A stretch of DNA of 48,106 bases from [Scytonema hofmanni] UTEX 2349 (GTDB lineage: Bacteria > Cyanobacteriota > Cyanobacteriia > Cyanobacteriales > Nostocaceae). A program made the position numbers and the translations under genes. The notes beneath the pieces were generated by a model that saw nothing but the letters and a program-made list of their open reading frames with translations, did no database searches and was not told the origin of the DNA. The stretch is from contig NZ_KK073768.1 in the NCBI RefSeq assembly GCF_000582685.1, positions 160,909 through 209,014 of the forward strand. The letters run 5' to 3'. This document shows, one piece after another, positions 35,773 through 43,334 of this stretch (its first letter is position 1; each line of letters starts with the position of its first letter).

Positions 35773-36140
35773 ATCACGAAGATTGTCTTGCCCTGCTTGA
35801 GCAAATTCGCTGGGGTGGAAAGCCAAAGTGTCCTTATTGTGAATCAACCAACGCTACTGCATACAATAATGAGCGCAGATATCATTGTAATGCTTGCTAC
35901 ACCTCATATAGTGTTACAGTAGGTACTCTTTTTCACAAGATTCATGTAGAATTACAAAAGTGGTTTGTAGCGATTCACCTTGTGTTGAATTCACCGGAGG
36001 GTATCACTGTGCGTCACCTAGCCAAAGAAATTGGGGTTAATAAGAATACAGCCTGCTACATGATTGAGCGTATTCGGAAAGCGATGGATGAGGAACCAGA
36101 ACTGATAAACAGGCTTATGCATATGCATGAGCCTTTTTGA
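35763..36140 (+). CDS. IS1595-type zinc-ribbon/HTH protein (N-terminal part only)
   Basis: 125 aa, matching only the N-terminal part of IS1595-family transposases. The zinc ribbon is CPYCES...RYHCNACYTSYSVTVGTLFH and a helix-turn-helix region follows (LNSPEGITVRHLAKEIGVNKNTACYMIERIRKAM). The DDE catalytic domain, normally another 200 residues, is missing. The start codon lies inside a 48-base palindrome and the stop overlaps a terminator-like hairpin, so the short form appears to be the whole transcription unit rather than a random break. It may be a transposase remnant or a captured DNA-binding protein; transposition by itself is not possible. Confidence 0.65.
   Translation: MSQNHEDCLALLEQIRWGGKPKCPYCESTNATAYNNERRYHCNACYTSYSVTVGTLFHKIHVELQKWFVAIHLVLNSPEGITVRHLAKEIGVNKNTACYMIERIRKAMDEEPELINRLMHMHEPF
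36111..36138 (+). terminator. Terminator-like hairpin at the IS1595-type ORF end
   Basis: AGGCTTATGCAT pairs with ATGCATGAGCCT (36111-36134, one T-G pair), followed by a short T run up to the TGA at 36138-36140. A classic intrinsic terminator shape, although the T tract is short. Confidence 0.6.
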
Positions 36141-36217
36141 GAAAAAGTAAAATGCACCTTCTAGTTCTGAGGGCTGAACATCACAAATTGTATCCATGTA
36201 TGTTGAGGAATACTAAT

Positions 36218-36674
36218 ATGCAAACATTTTTTCAGCTAAGACCTTCCTTATTTTTCGTTGCTTGTTTTGGTGCTTCCTGAGGAAAAGTTTCAGGCACGTT
36301 TGGAAGCCTCGCAAAAAATCGGTAAGTGGTTGCAAAACGAAGATAACAGATTATCGTTGTCAGAATTTGCTATTTCTAGGGCTAGTTCAAATCATAATAT
36401 TCATGAAAAGTATATGAATGCATTTAAAAATGATATAGGTAGATGTGTTAATTGGTTACGAGATAGTGTGGAGAATTTACGAGCTTGTAAAGTAGATCCG
36501 GAAGAATTTACCTATGCCAGACGGGCAGGTATGGATAGTGGAATTGACCCCTATATAACTGCGTTGAACGCTATTAAAAATCACGAATATCTCAAAAGAT
36601 TAGCTAGCAAGACGGGTATTGTGAAAGAAATGATTGACTATTTTATTCAAAAATTGTCTTCAACAAGCAAATAG
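36218..36674 (+). CDS. Helical hypothetical protein, start uncertain
   Basis: The main frame runs to 36674 and from about 36280 encodes a polar, helical protein (EEKFQARLEASQKIGKWLQNEDNRLSLSEFAISR...YMNAFKNDIGRCVNWLRDSVENL). No family recognised. Its only in-frame start is a TTG at 36258 without a ribosome site. A well-placed TGAGG precedes an ATG at 36218, but that frame stops at 36280 after 20 codons. A frameshift near 36260-36280 would join the two, so the gene is either frameshifted or starts at a rare codon. It lies in a low-density, repeat-free, AT-rich stretch next to the transposase fragment. Confidence 0.45.
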
Positions 36675-36960
36675 TTTTACTTCAACTATATATTATCTCT
36701 GATCAAGTGACAACTTCGTGTCAAAGCCTTATCAAATAAGGATTATAAAAGGGTGAGCCTTGAAACGATCAAAACAAATTGGGAACCAATCCCAACCGAA
36801 AAATCAGGTTTTTGTGGCTCTGATTATTAAAAATGGAATCAATCAAGCCGGAAAATGATCTTAATCTTTTGATGGCACAACCGTTCAAAACCCTTGCTGC
36901 ATCTTTGGTTCAAAGGTTTTTATCACCCCCTCAAATATTATCTACTTTCTTTATAAAGAT
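36675..36960. other. Intergenic, no feature seen
   Basis: About 290 bases between two small hypothetical genes on opposite strands. A short inverted repeat TTGGGA...TCCCAA occurs near 36778-36800. Nothing else recognisable. Confidence 0.4.
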
Positions 36961-37188
36961 TTAATTATCATCTTCGTATAGCCTTCTTGACTCTGGTTGT
37001 CCTTTATCTCGATGGTTCTTTATGTCATTATTTATTTTCTTATGAAAATAATTTAGTTTATCTATTACAGGAGATGGTATACCTTTTATTTTTTCTAATT
37101 CTATTTTGATTGATTGAATTTCAGATGCATAGCTTTTCAACAGTTCTAAGTAATAATCTGGATAATCAGATAAATTTTTAATGCTCAT
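36961..37188 (-). CDS. Small polar hypothetical protein
   Basis: 75 aa, Lys- and Glu-rich, predicted helical (LLKSYASEIQSIKIELEKIKG, then LNYFHKKINNDIKNHRDKG). The ATG at 37188 lacks a clear ribosome site. No family recognised. Amino-acid composition is plausible for a real protein, but length and context make it uncertain. Confidence 0.4.
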   Translation of the reverse strand: MSIKNLSDYPDYYLELLKSYASEIQSIKIELEKIKGIPSPVIDKLNYFHKKINNDIKNHRDKGQPESRRLYEDDN

Positions 37189-37383
37189 GAGTTTACGGGA
37201 AGTTTTACTAACGACTTCGATTCAGATAATATTGCTTTGTTCCTAGTAAGCCACTACCACTAACTAAGACACTGAGATTTTATTTTATTTTTCCGCCCTC
37301 ACGAAGACCCAATTCAATGGGAATGGAGTATCTGTACTACCCCCTAATTACATCTTTCACCAAAGGCGATCGCACCCCCAAAA

Positions 37384-37436
37384 ACCCCTCTTAGCCCCCT
37401 CCTCGCTTGCGGGGAGGGGGTTGGGGGTGGGGTTCT
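37384..37436. repeat. GC-rich hairpin repeat at the DUF559 gene stop
   Basis: Inverted copy of the repeat at 35571: CCCCCTCC/GGGGAGGGGG arms followed by TTGGGGGTGGGGTTCTA. The TAG stop of the DUF559 gene (37435-37437) is at its edge. Confidence 0.65.
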
Positions 37437-37890
37437 ATCTATGCAACCAAACTGCAATCCCTTCCAACACCCCCTCAATCCCCTCTAAAACATCCTCATT
37501 CCGAAACCGCACCACTCGCAACCCCAAAGATTCCAAAAATTCCTGACGGATTGCATCTTCCTTTTGCGTGTAGTCGTGAATTCCCCCATCCACCTCCACA
37601 ACTAACCGCGCTTCTGCACAAGAAAAATCTACAATAAAGCGGTCAATTGCGTGCTGACGGCGAAACTTAAACCCCAAAAGTTGCTTTTGTCTTAACTTTT
37701 GCCAAAGCAGCTTTTCGGCTGGGGTAGGTTCACACCGCATCTGTCGTGCTAGTGGCTTGAGTTTCTCCCAGAGTTCTGGCTGGCTTTGCCAAGGCACCGG
37801 AACCCCACCCCCTAACCCCCTCCCCGCTTGCGAGGAGGGGGGACTGGAGTTGTTTGGGAGGTTTGACTTGGGGTTTTGATGTTGAGTCAT
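37435..37890 (-). CDS. DUF559 endonuclease-like protein
   Basis: 151 aa from ATG 37890. The C-terminal 110 residues are a DUF559 domain of the very-short-patch-repair-like nuclease fold: RQMRCEPTPAEKLLWQKLRQKQLLGFKFRRQHAI, FIVDFSCAEARLVVEVDGGIHDY (catalytic Asp and Glu) and LRVVRFRNEDVL. The N-terminal linker (SPPSSQAGRGLGGGVPV) is encoded by a dispersed GC-rich repeat inserted in frame at about 37797-37850, and a second copy abuts the stop. A longer frame to 37992 has no supporting site. Role unknown; such proteins often behave as mobile accessory genes. Confidence 0.8.
   Translation of the reverse strand: MTQHQNPKSNLPNNSSPPSSQAGRGLGGGVPVPWQSQPELWEKLKPLARQMRCEPTPAEKLLWQKLRQKQLLGFKFRRQHAIDRFIVDFSCAEARLVVEVDGGIHDYTQKEDAIRQEFLESLGLRVVRFRNEDVLEGIEGVLEGIAVWLHR
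37797..37850. repeat. GC-rich repeat inside the DUF559 reading frame
   Basis: CCGGAACCCCACCCCCTAAC followed by CCCCTCC/GGAGGGG arms, the same family as 35571 and 37384. It is translated as a Gly/Pro/Ser linker within the DUF559 protein. Confidence 0.7.
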
Positions 37891-38044
37891 TGCTTGGTAG
37901 TTAGAGTAATGAGCATTTTCTTTATTGTTCCCAGCACAACCTTGCGAAAATGCATTTAATTTACATACACCAAGTAGCCTGAGGATTGCCATAATTAGGT
38001 TAGATCCTAAGTTGAATTAGCAAATTTTTAATTTTAAATTGCTT

Positions 38045-39021
38045 ATGCCTTCTCCATTTTTGGGGATGAACCCCTATTTAGAACATCCGGAATTATGGGC
38101 AGGAGTACATCACTTGCTAATTAGTGAAATTGCCAAGTTACTGACTCCCCAATTACGTCCTAAATATCGGGTTGCTGTAGAAGTAAGAATGTATGAAACT
38201 ACAGACGATAGTTCACTGCTTGTAGGTATTCCTGATGTGATAGTAAAAAGTCGGCAGACTGCTACAGATTCGACAATCACGAAAGTGGCAGTTGCCGCAC
38301 CAACATCTGAGCCGGTAAAAGTAAAAGTTCCCATACCTGTGGCTATTAGAGAGGGATATTTAGAGTTCAAAGGGGGTAGGGTGTGGGGGGTAGGGTGTGG
38401 GGAACCCACGTTTTAAAACGTGGGATTGTAACAAGGACACTGTTTTTAGGAGCGCTTTGCGTCTCGAAAAACATCTTTTTTTAAACTGAGCTTTAAACTC
38501 AGAACGCGCATTTGTTATTTAAACCCCTACACCCTACACCCCACACCCTGTTTTTTGTAAGAGAAGTAGCAACAACAGAGTTAGTTACTACTATCGAAAT
38601 TCTTTCACCTACCAATAAACGCCAAGGTAAAGGACGTCAAATGTATGAAGAAAAGCGCGAACAAGTTTTAGCAAGTCGCAGCAATTTAGTTGAAATTGAT
38701 TTACTACGTAAAGATAACCCCATGCCGATGATTGGCAATAATATTCAGAGTCATTATCGAATTTTGGTTTGTCGCGGTAGTAGTCGTCCCTATGCTGATT
38801 TATATGCTTTTAATTTGCCCGATATAATTCCGACTTTTCCCCTACCTTTGCGTACAGCCGATACAGAACCTGTGATAGATTTGCAGGCATTATTAAATGA
38901 GGTTTATGACCTATACGGTTATGATTTGGTGGTAGATTACAGTCAAGAGCCAGTACCACCGTTGTCAGAAAAAGATGCGGTTTGGGCGGATGAGTTGTTG
39001 CGAGAGAAGAGATTGAGGTAG
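38045..39021 (+). pseudogene. DUF4058 gene split by an inverted-repeat insertion
   Basis: The first part starts MPSPFLGMNPYLEHPELW, the classic DUF4058 opening, and runs to REGYLEFK near 38370. After about 175 bases of foreign sequence the family pattern resumes at about 38556 (VREVATTELVTTIEILSPTNKRQGKGRQMYEEKR...VEIDLLRK) and continues to 39021. The halves are in different frames (the first stops at 38416), and the second has no native start. Without the insert the two would join as YLEFK-VREVATTE, a normal DUF4058 junction. DUF4058 proteins are cyanobacterial, of unknown function. Confidence 0.8.
38377..38550. mobile_element. Non-autonomous inverted-repeat insertion in the DUF4058 gene
   Basis: The ends are about 25-base imperfect inverted repeats: TAGGGTGTGGGGGGTAGGG on the left and its complement CCCTACACCCCACACCCTG on the right (to 38550). 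Inside are the perfect palindrome CCCACGTTTTAAAACGTGGG (38405-38424) and CTGAG/CTCAG (38486-38502). No coding capacity. No clear target duplication can be read by eye. Confidence 0.65.
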
Positions 39022-39264
39022 TTTACTTTTTAATTAGGAATCTGAAACTTTGAATAAGGCAAATTGCCACTATTAAATAACTGTATAGCAATTGAGTTAT
39101 TTGACATCAGAGAAGTTTCAAAACTTAATAAATTATCTAAACCCCAGTCCTCAAAGGCTTTCCGTTTGGACTTTACTAAAAGATTGTAAAGAGGTCTAGC
39201 CAAACAATCGCACTTATTATAACTTGATAGTTATGTAACTATTTACTTGATTGCCGTATTACTC

Positions 39265-40320
39265 ATGGTTAATACTCTACCCAAGCCAGAAACTAAAATC
39301 CCCAGCAAAGAAACTGTACTCACCCCCCGGTTTTATACTACAGATTTTGAAACCGCAGCCAAGCTGGATTTGTCGGCACAGGAAAGGGAGTTGCAGGCGA
39401 TGTTGACAGAAATGCGGACAGACTACAACCGCCACCATTTTGTTCGCGATGAAGCGTTTGAACAGTCTTGGGAACACATTAACGGTGAAGCAAGGCAGGC
39501 GTTTATAGAGTATTTAGAACGCTCTTGTATTTCAGAGTTTTCCGGCTTCTTGCTATTCAAGGAATTATCCCGCAAGCTGAAAAATCGCAGTCCACTGCTA
39601 GCGGAAATATTTCAACTGATGGCACGTGATGAAGCGCGTCACGCCGGATTTCTTAACAAAGCAATGGGGGATTTTAAACTTTCCCTTGATTTAGCCACTG
39701 TTACTAAAACCCGCACCTATACGTTTTTCCCGATTGAGTGGGTGCTTTACACCGTTTACCTATCAGAAAAAATCGGTTACTGGCGCTATATTATTATTTT
39801 CAGACATTTAGAAAAGCATCCGGAAAACCAGTTTTACCCCATCTTCCGCTACTTTGAGAGTTGGTGTCAGGACGAAAACCGCCACGGGGATATATTCAAG
39901 GCATTATTGCGATCGCAACCGCAACTCTGGAACAACTGGAAAGCAAGATTATGGAGTCGCTTTTTCTTGCTATCGGTATTTGCTACCCACACGCTGACAG
40001 TTCATGAACGTTCCGGATTTTACAAATCACTGGGACTTGATGCCACGGAATTTGATCTCCAAGTTGTCCGCAACACCAATGAAACTGCGGGACGGGCTTT
40101 TCCTGTGATGTTAAATACGGAACATCCAAAGTTTTTCCCACGGCTGAAACGCTGTGCAGGTTACAACTTGAAAATTGCAGAGATTGAGGGTAGTTCTAGT
40201 CCGAAATTGGTGAAGCTGATTCGCAAACTACCTTTGATTGCAGCAATTGTGTGGAATTTGCTGTTAGTTTACCTGATCAAACCGATTGATGCTGAGGCTT
40301 TGCGGGGAACGGTTTGTTAA
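39265..40320 (+). CDS. acsF: Mg-protoporphyrin IX monomethyl ester oxidative cyclase
   Basis: Di-iron enzyme AcsF/ChlA that forms the fifth ring of chlorophyll with oxygen, acting at the thylakoid membrane. Iron ligands are visible: Glu in SCISEFSGFLLFKEL, DEARH and DENRH (the two ExxH-type motifs). The opening ETVLTPRFYTTDFETAA and the ending LLVYLIKPIDAEALRG are typical. The ATG at 39265 gives 351 aa; the TTG at 39247 is rejected. Cyanobacteria often have a second, low-oxygen paralogue; the sequence alone does not show which this is. It stands alone, followed by a dispersed hairpin at 40341. Confidence 0.95.
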   Translation: MVNTLPKPETKIPSKETVLTPRFYTTDFETAAKLDLSAQERELQAMLTEMRTDYNRHHFVRDEAFEQSWEHINGEARQAFIEYLERSCISEFSGFLLFKELSRKLKNRSPLLAEIFQLMARDEARHAGFLNKAMGDFKLSLDLATVTKTRTYTFFPIEWVLYTVYLSEKIGYWRYIIIFRHLEKHPENQFYPIFRYFESWCQDENRHGDIFKALLRSQPQLWNNWKARLWSRFFLLSVFATHTLTVHERSGFYKSLGLDATEFDLQVVRNTNETAGRAFPVMLNTEHPKFFPRLKRCAGYNLKIAEIEGSSSPKLVKLIRKLPLIAAIVWNLLLVYLIKPIDAEALRGTVC

Positions 40321-40340
40321 CTATTGGAGTGAAAAAGAAT

Positions 40341-40369
40341 GTAGAGACGTAGCACTGCTACGTCTTTAA
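40341..40369. repeat. GTAGAGACG-family hairpin downstream of acsF
   Basis: GTAGAGACGTAGC/GCTACGTCTTTAA around a 3-base loop, 21 bases after the acsF stop. Possible terminator. Confidence 0.65.
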
Positions 40370-40574
40370 CGGTAGTGGCGAACCGACCTTAGCACTGAAT
40401 ATTGTAGTATTTACATTGCGATAGGGCGATCGCATTATCAGCGCTACCTAATTTAAGGTTGTTTAAAAAGTTTAATTTATTACTTGCCTTGGCTACTGCG
40501 ATCGCGTAGTTTAGGTTTGGTAAGTCGTAAAACATCATTACTGCTTTTGAATTGTGTTTCACCAATATTTTTGT

Positions 40575-40937
40575 TCAAAAAACTGCTGTTTTGCTCCGAA
40601 GAGCTTTTAGGCTTTCAGCCTGCTGTTGCACGCGCTTACTAATGCGATCGCACGCTAATTCACAAAGCTCAAAAATTATGGGATCAGCAATCTCGTAATA
40701 GGCATTAGTGCCTTTAGGCTGACGAGATAAAACCCCTGCCTGAGTTAACACTTTCAGATGCTTAGATAGATTTGCCTGTCCTAAACCAGTAGCTTCGGCA
40801 ATTTCCATCACATTCATTGGTTCTGACTTCAGACAGGTCAAAATCTGTAATCTACTCACCTCCGATAAAACCTTGAAGTAATCAGCAACCGCCACGATAA
40901 CAGCTGGATCGACCTTGGGTAGCTTAGTTTTTGGCAT
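40575..40937 (-). CDS. ArsR/SmtB-type winged-helix regulator
   Basis: 120 aa transcription regulator. The winged helix includes LSEVSRLQILTCLKSEPMNVMEIAEATGLGQANLSKHLKVLTQAGVLSRQPKGTNAYYEI (residues 22-82). The usual metal-binding ELCVCD motif in the recognition helix is absent (GLGQANLSKHL instead). Cys residues at LTCLK and CELAC are separated along the chain and could serve thiol sensing, as in redox-type ArsR proteins, but this is a guess. It is convergent with acsF; the other neighbour is pseudogene debris, so its target is unknown. Confidence 0.85.
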   Translation of the reverse strand: MPKTKLPKVDPAVIVAVADYFKVLSEVSRLQILTCLKSEPMNVMEIAEATGLGQANLSKHLKVLTQAGVLSRQPKGTNAYYEIADPIIFELCELACDRISKRVQQQAESLKALRSKTAVF

Positions 40938-41007
40938 AAGGAAATTTAATAGTTGCTTAATAACTAACTAGTAGTATAACTAATTGTTAATTAGCGATCG
41001 CCCATCT

Positions 41008-41232
41008 TCAATTATGAACTGTTCCATCGGGCATGATTGCTCCCTGAAAATCAACGTCAGTGAGAATGGTTGCAGTTAAGTCTGCTCCTTGCAGATTAGC
41101 CTTTCGCAGAATAGCTCTATTTAGGTCTGCATAGCTCAAGTCTGCTCCTTGCAAGCTAGCTTGACTTAGATCCGTTGCCAAATCTCCCCATTAGACATCG
41201 ACCCAATTTAAATATGCGTTATCCAGAACCTC
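41008..41232 (-). pseudogene. Pentapeptide-repeat protein remnant
   Basis: The minus strand encodes about ten A(D/N)LxX units (QASLQGADLSYADLNRAILRKANLQGADL) ending DFQGAIMPDGTVHN and a stop at 41008. Upstream, an in-frame TAA interrupts the phase (AYLNWVDV, stop, WGDLATDL), and a GTAGAGACG hairpin at 41236 cuts off the remaining N-terminus. So this is the C-terminal end of a decayed gene. Pentapeptide repeats fold as right-handed beta-helices. Confidence 0.7.
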
Positions 41233-41260
41233 AAAAGACGTAGCAGTGCTACGTCTCTAC
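41205..41260. repeat. GTAGAGACG-family hairpin between two pseudogenes
   Basis: The palindrome GACGTAGCAGTGCTACGTC (about 41238-41256) with an ATGCGTTATCCAGAA flank also seen inverted next to 4543. It joins the remains of two unrelated genes, so it may mark an insertion or deletion point. The TAG at its edge serves as stop for the upstream remnant. Confidence 0.6.
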
Positions 41261-41605
41261 ATTGGCTTGTGAGGCTGGGTTAACTCTGCCATTAGTTCTG
41301 TAACGGACATAATTCGGTCAGTGTACCTAACATTGGCTCCAGAAAAAATTAGACCATGTTCTACGTCCCCACGCGCACCCTTAGCTAGTGCTTGGAGAAG
41401 ACAATAAGTTTTTCCAGTGTCTCGACATATGCACGCTTCTAAACAATTGGCAATACATTGCCGTTCCAGCCTTGTTGATGAGTCAATAATTGCCTGCTCT
41501 GCAAGGAATTACGTAAAGCACGACTGGGTTTTCCTACAGGACTGGGCACAGTCACAATATCTTCTGTAGAGGCTTTGAGATGGCAGTATATTTCCTTGAT
41601 TAATT
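41257..41605 (-). pseudogene. Nitronate monooxygenase (2-nitropropane dioxygenase-like) C-terminal remnant
   Basis: Minus-strand reading gives STEDIVTVPSPVGKPSRALRNS, then after a frame change RQCIANCLEACICRDTGKTY, then CLLQALAKGARGDVEHGLIFSGANV followed by RIMSVTELMAEL. This order (SPVGxPxRA, CIxxCL, YC, AL..A..GD...GLxFxGxN) is the C-terminal third of the FMN-dependent NPD/nitronate monooxygenase family. The frame break near 41460 and the missing two thirds mark it as dead. It ends at the TAG of a dispersed hairpin. Confidence 0.6.
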
Positions 41606-41707
41606 AAATAACTGTTGAGTAATTTTAGCACCTCAGTGTTAATTAATGAAAAAGCTCTTCTACCATGCATAATTATGGTATCGTCATGAGCAAATTAGGA
41701 CAAAAAA

Positions 41708-42235
41708 GTGAAAAATCAACCATCACTAGCTTTGATGGGATTAGCAATCAGTTTTATGAGTGCGATCGCACTTACTGGTATAGCTAATCAAATAGTCTTA
41801 GCTCAAGCAACTAAGCAACAAAAGTGTGATATTTCTGTTTATGTCACCGACAAAGATCCCCAAGGATTAAATGTGCGAAATGGCGCAAGTTCCAACAACA
41901 GAATTTTAGGAAAAGTACCTAGCAACGAGACAGTTCAAATCGTCGCGACTTCGGGAAGTTGGGCACACATAAAAAATATTGGTAGTGGTTTTAAAGGAAC
42001 TGGTTGGGCATATTTACCAAACTTAGGCATATCCACGCGGGGCTACAATACAAAAGGTGTCAATATTTATAGCAGCACTAATCCAACAAGTCGTAAATTA
42101 GGCAAAGTTCCCGCTAGTACCAGTGTTAAATTATTGGGCTGTCAGGGACAATGGGCGCAAGTCGAATATAAAGGTATTAAGGGTTGGTTGGCTAGGCTTG
42201 ATCAATGTGGTGCAGCTCTTACTAGCTGTTCTTAA
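41708..42235 (+). CDS. Secreted SH3-domain protein
   Basis: 175 aa. The signal peptide covers about residues 1-33 (LALMGLAISFMSAIALTGIANQIVLAQA). Two bacterial SH3-like domains follow: residues 40-108 (GLNVRNGASSNNRILGKVPSNETVQIV...WAHI...GWAYLPNLG) and 112-168 (GVNIYSSTNPTSRKLGKVPASTSVKLLGCQGQWAQVEYKGIKGWL). Such domains bind peptidoglycan or metal ions in the periplasm; no catalytic domain is attached. GTG start at 41708 with AGGA upstream. Monocistronic. Confidence 0.82.
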   Translation: MKNQPSLALMGLAISFMSAIALTGIANQIVLAQATKQQKCDISVYVTDKDPQGLNVRNGASSNNRILGKVPSNETVQIVATSGSWAHIKNIGSGFKGTGWAYLPNLGISTRGYNTKGVNIYSSTNPTSRKLGKVPASTSVKLLGCQGQWAQVEYKGIKGWLARLDQCGAALTSCS

Positions 42236-42314
42236 AATTCAAATTCACACGATAACAAAGCCAACAAAGAGGGGGAAGCAACCTATACCATTTTTATTTT
42301 ATATGAATACCCAT

Positions 42315-42376
42315 TTAATTCAGCCCGTGCAGACGGGCTTTGTTCTTATAGTCGTCCCACTGTGGAAGGGTGCGGG
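42315..42376. repeat. GGCTATAC-family hairpin fragment
   Basis: AGCCCGT/ACGGGCT stem followed by TTGTTCTTATAG and a CCCAC...AAGGGTGCGGG part. Compared with AGCCCAC/GTGGGCT in the copies near 17.7 and 20.2 kb, two base pairs of the stem have changed on both sides, keeping the hairpin. Confidence 0.6.
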
Positions 42377-42402
42377 CGATTAAATGCATTATTTAAAGAA
42401 TA

Positions 42403-42558
42403 ATATCATGTTCGCTTAATTAATTTTAATAAAAACATTCCAAGCATAATATACATCTCCAGAATTTAATTATGCGTTGCCCGAAACCCTTGTAGAGACG
42501 TAGCCTCTACAAGGGTTTCGGGAGATGTTTATTATGGGTAATTTGTCGGACATGATAT
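42403..42558. repeat. MITE-like element with nested hairpin
   Basis: Ends ATATCATGTTCG (42403-42414) and CGGACATGATAT (42547-42558). The interior holds a GTAGAGACGTAGCCTCTAC hairpin with GCCCGAAACCCTT/AAGGGTTTCGGG outer arms (42478-42523). Ends 20 bases after the zinc-ribbon gene stop at 42578. Confidence 0.75.
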
Positions 42559-42577
42559 AACGCAAGCCAAATTAACT

Positions 42578-42796
42578 TTAACCGATTGATTTTCTTTCAC
42601 ACAAAGCAACACCCGCATTACCGAGTTCTACTCGGAGACGTTTTCTTGATAAACTAGATACCAAATCTGTCGATAAATTGTAGTTTGGCAAATCTAATGA
42701 CGGCATTGTTTGCCAGCAGTTGCGGCAAAAGTAGTAAACTTGGGAACCGCGTATATGTTGCAAAAGTAATCCAGAACAGCAAGGACAGTTATTCAT
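42578..42796 (-). CDS. Mini zinc-ribbon protein, paralogue 2
   Basis: 72 aa. The N-terminal ribbon is NNCPCCSGLLLQHIRGSQVYYFCRNCWQTMP, with two Cys pairs, followed by a polar tail containing LVSSLSRKRLRVELGN. It matches the C-terminal half of the protein at 8233-8439 (CxCCSG, LLxHxR, VYxxCxxCxxxMP). ATG at 42796. Function unknown; the shared signature in differently built proteins suggests a small cyanobacterial family. Confidence 0.6.
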   Translation of the reverse strand: MNNCPCCSGLLLQHIRGSQVYYFCRNCWQTMPSLDLPNYNLSTDLVSSLSRKRLRVELGNAGVALCERKSIG

Positions 42797-43053
42797 GATT
42801 TTTCAAACTTATAATACAAAGGGGTTAATGATAAATTAGAGTAATCAGCTATGGAATAAATTAAGTAAGTTGGTTGAAATCAAGTTAAACCTTTACTTTA
42901 CTTAAGTCCGCCTACTTAGCTCTGTTTTCAGAATACCTATCAAATTTGAGGAACTTGTGAGGAAAGCTTTTATCTTCTCTAAAGATTTGTAAATGTAACT
43001 TCTTACAGCATATTTCACTCCTTAGGAGGTACATGCATAAAACCCAAAACCCT

Positions 43054-43082
43054 GTAAAGACGTTCCGTCGGAACGTCTCTAC
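43054..43082. repeat. GTAGAGACG-family hairpin
   Basis: GTAAAGACGTTCC/GGAACGTCTCTAC with a 3-base loop; same stem as 24300 and 33035. Confidence 0.7.
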
Positions 43083-43334
43083 GTGTATTCAATAAAAACG
43101 CAATCTGCTGTAATTGTTGTAACTTTTATAACAAATATAAATCAAGCTTGACGAAAGTAAATTTTTGTGTATATATTCTGCTTTTAGCTGTGTTGCCTGG
43201 GCTAAACTCGGCAATATGGCATATAATCTACGGCAATAAAGCCCTAGATTACAAAATAAGCGAATACTTATAGCTAGCATGAGCATCAAACAGTATTATA
43301 TAACGGTAATTATCATTAGACAACCCATGTGGAA

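Noticed and set aside
43089..43289. 66-codon minus-strand open frame
   Set aside because: No ribosome site or recognisable pattern; it begins beside a dispersed hairpin in AT-rich DNA.
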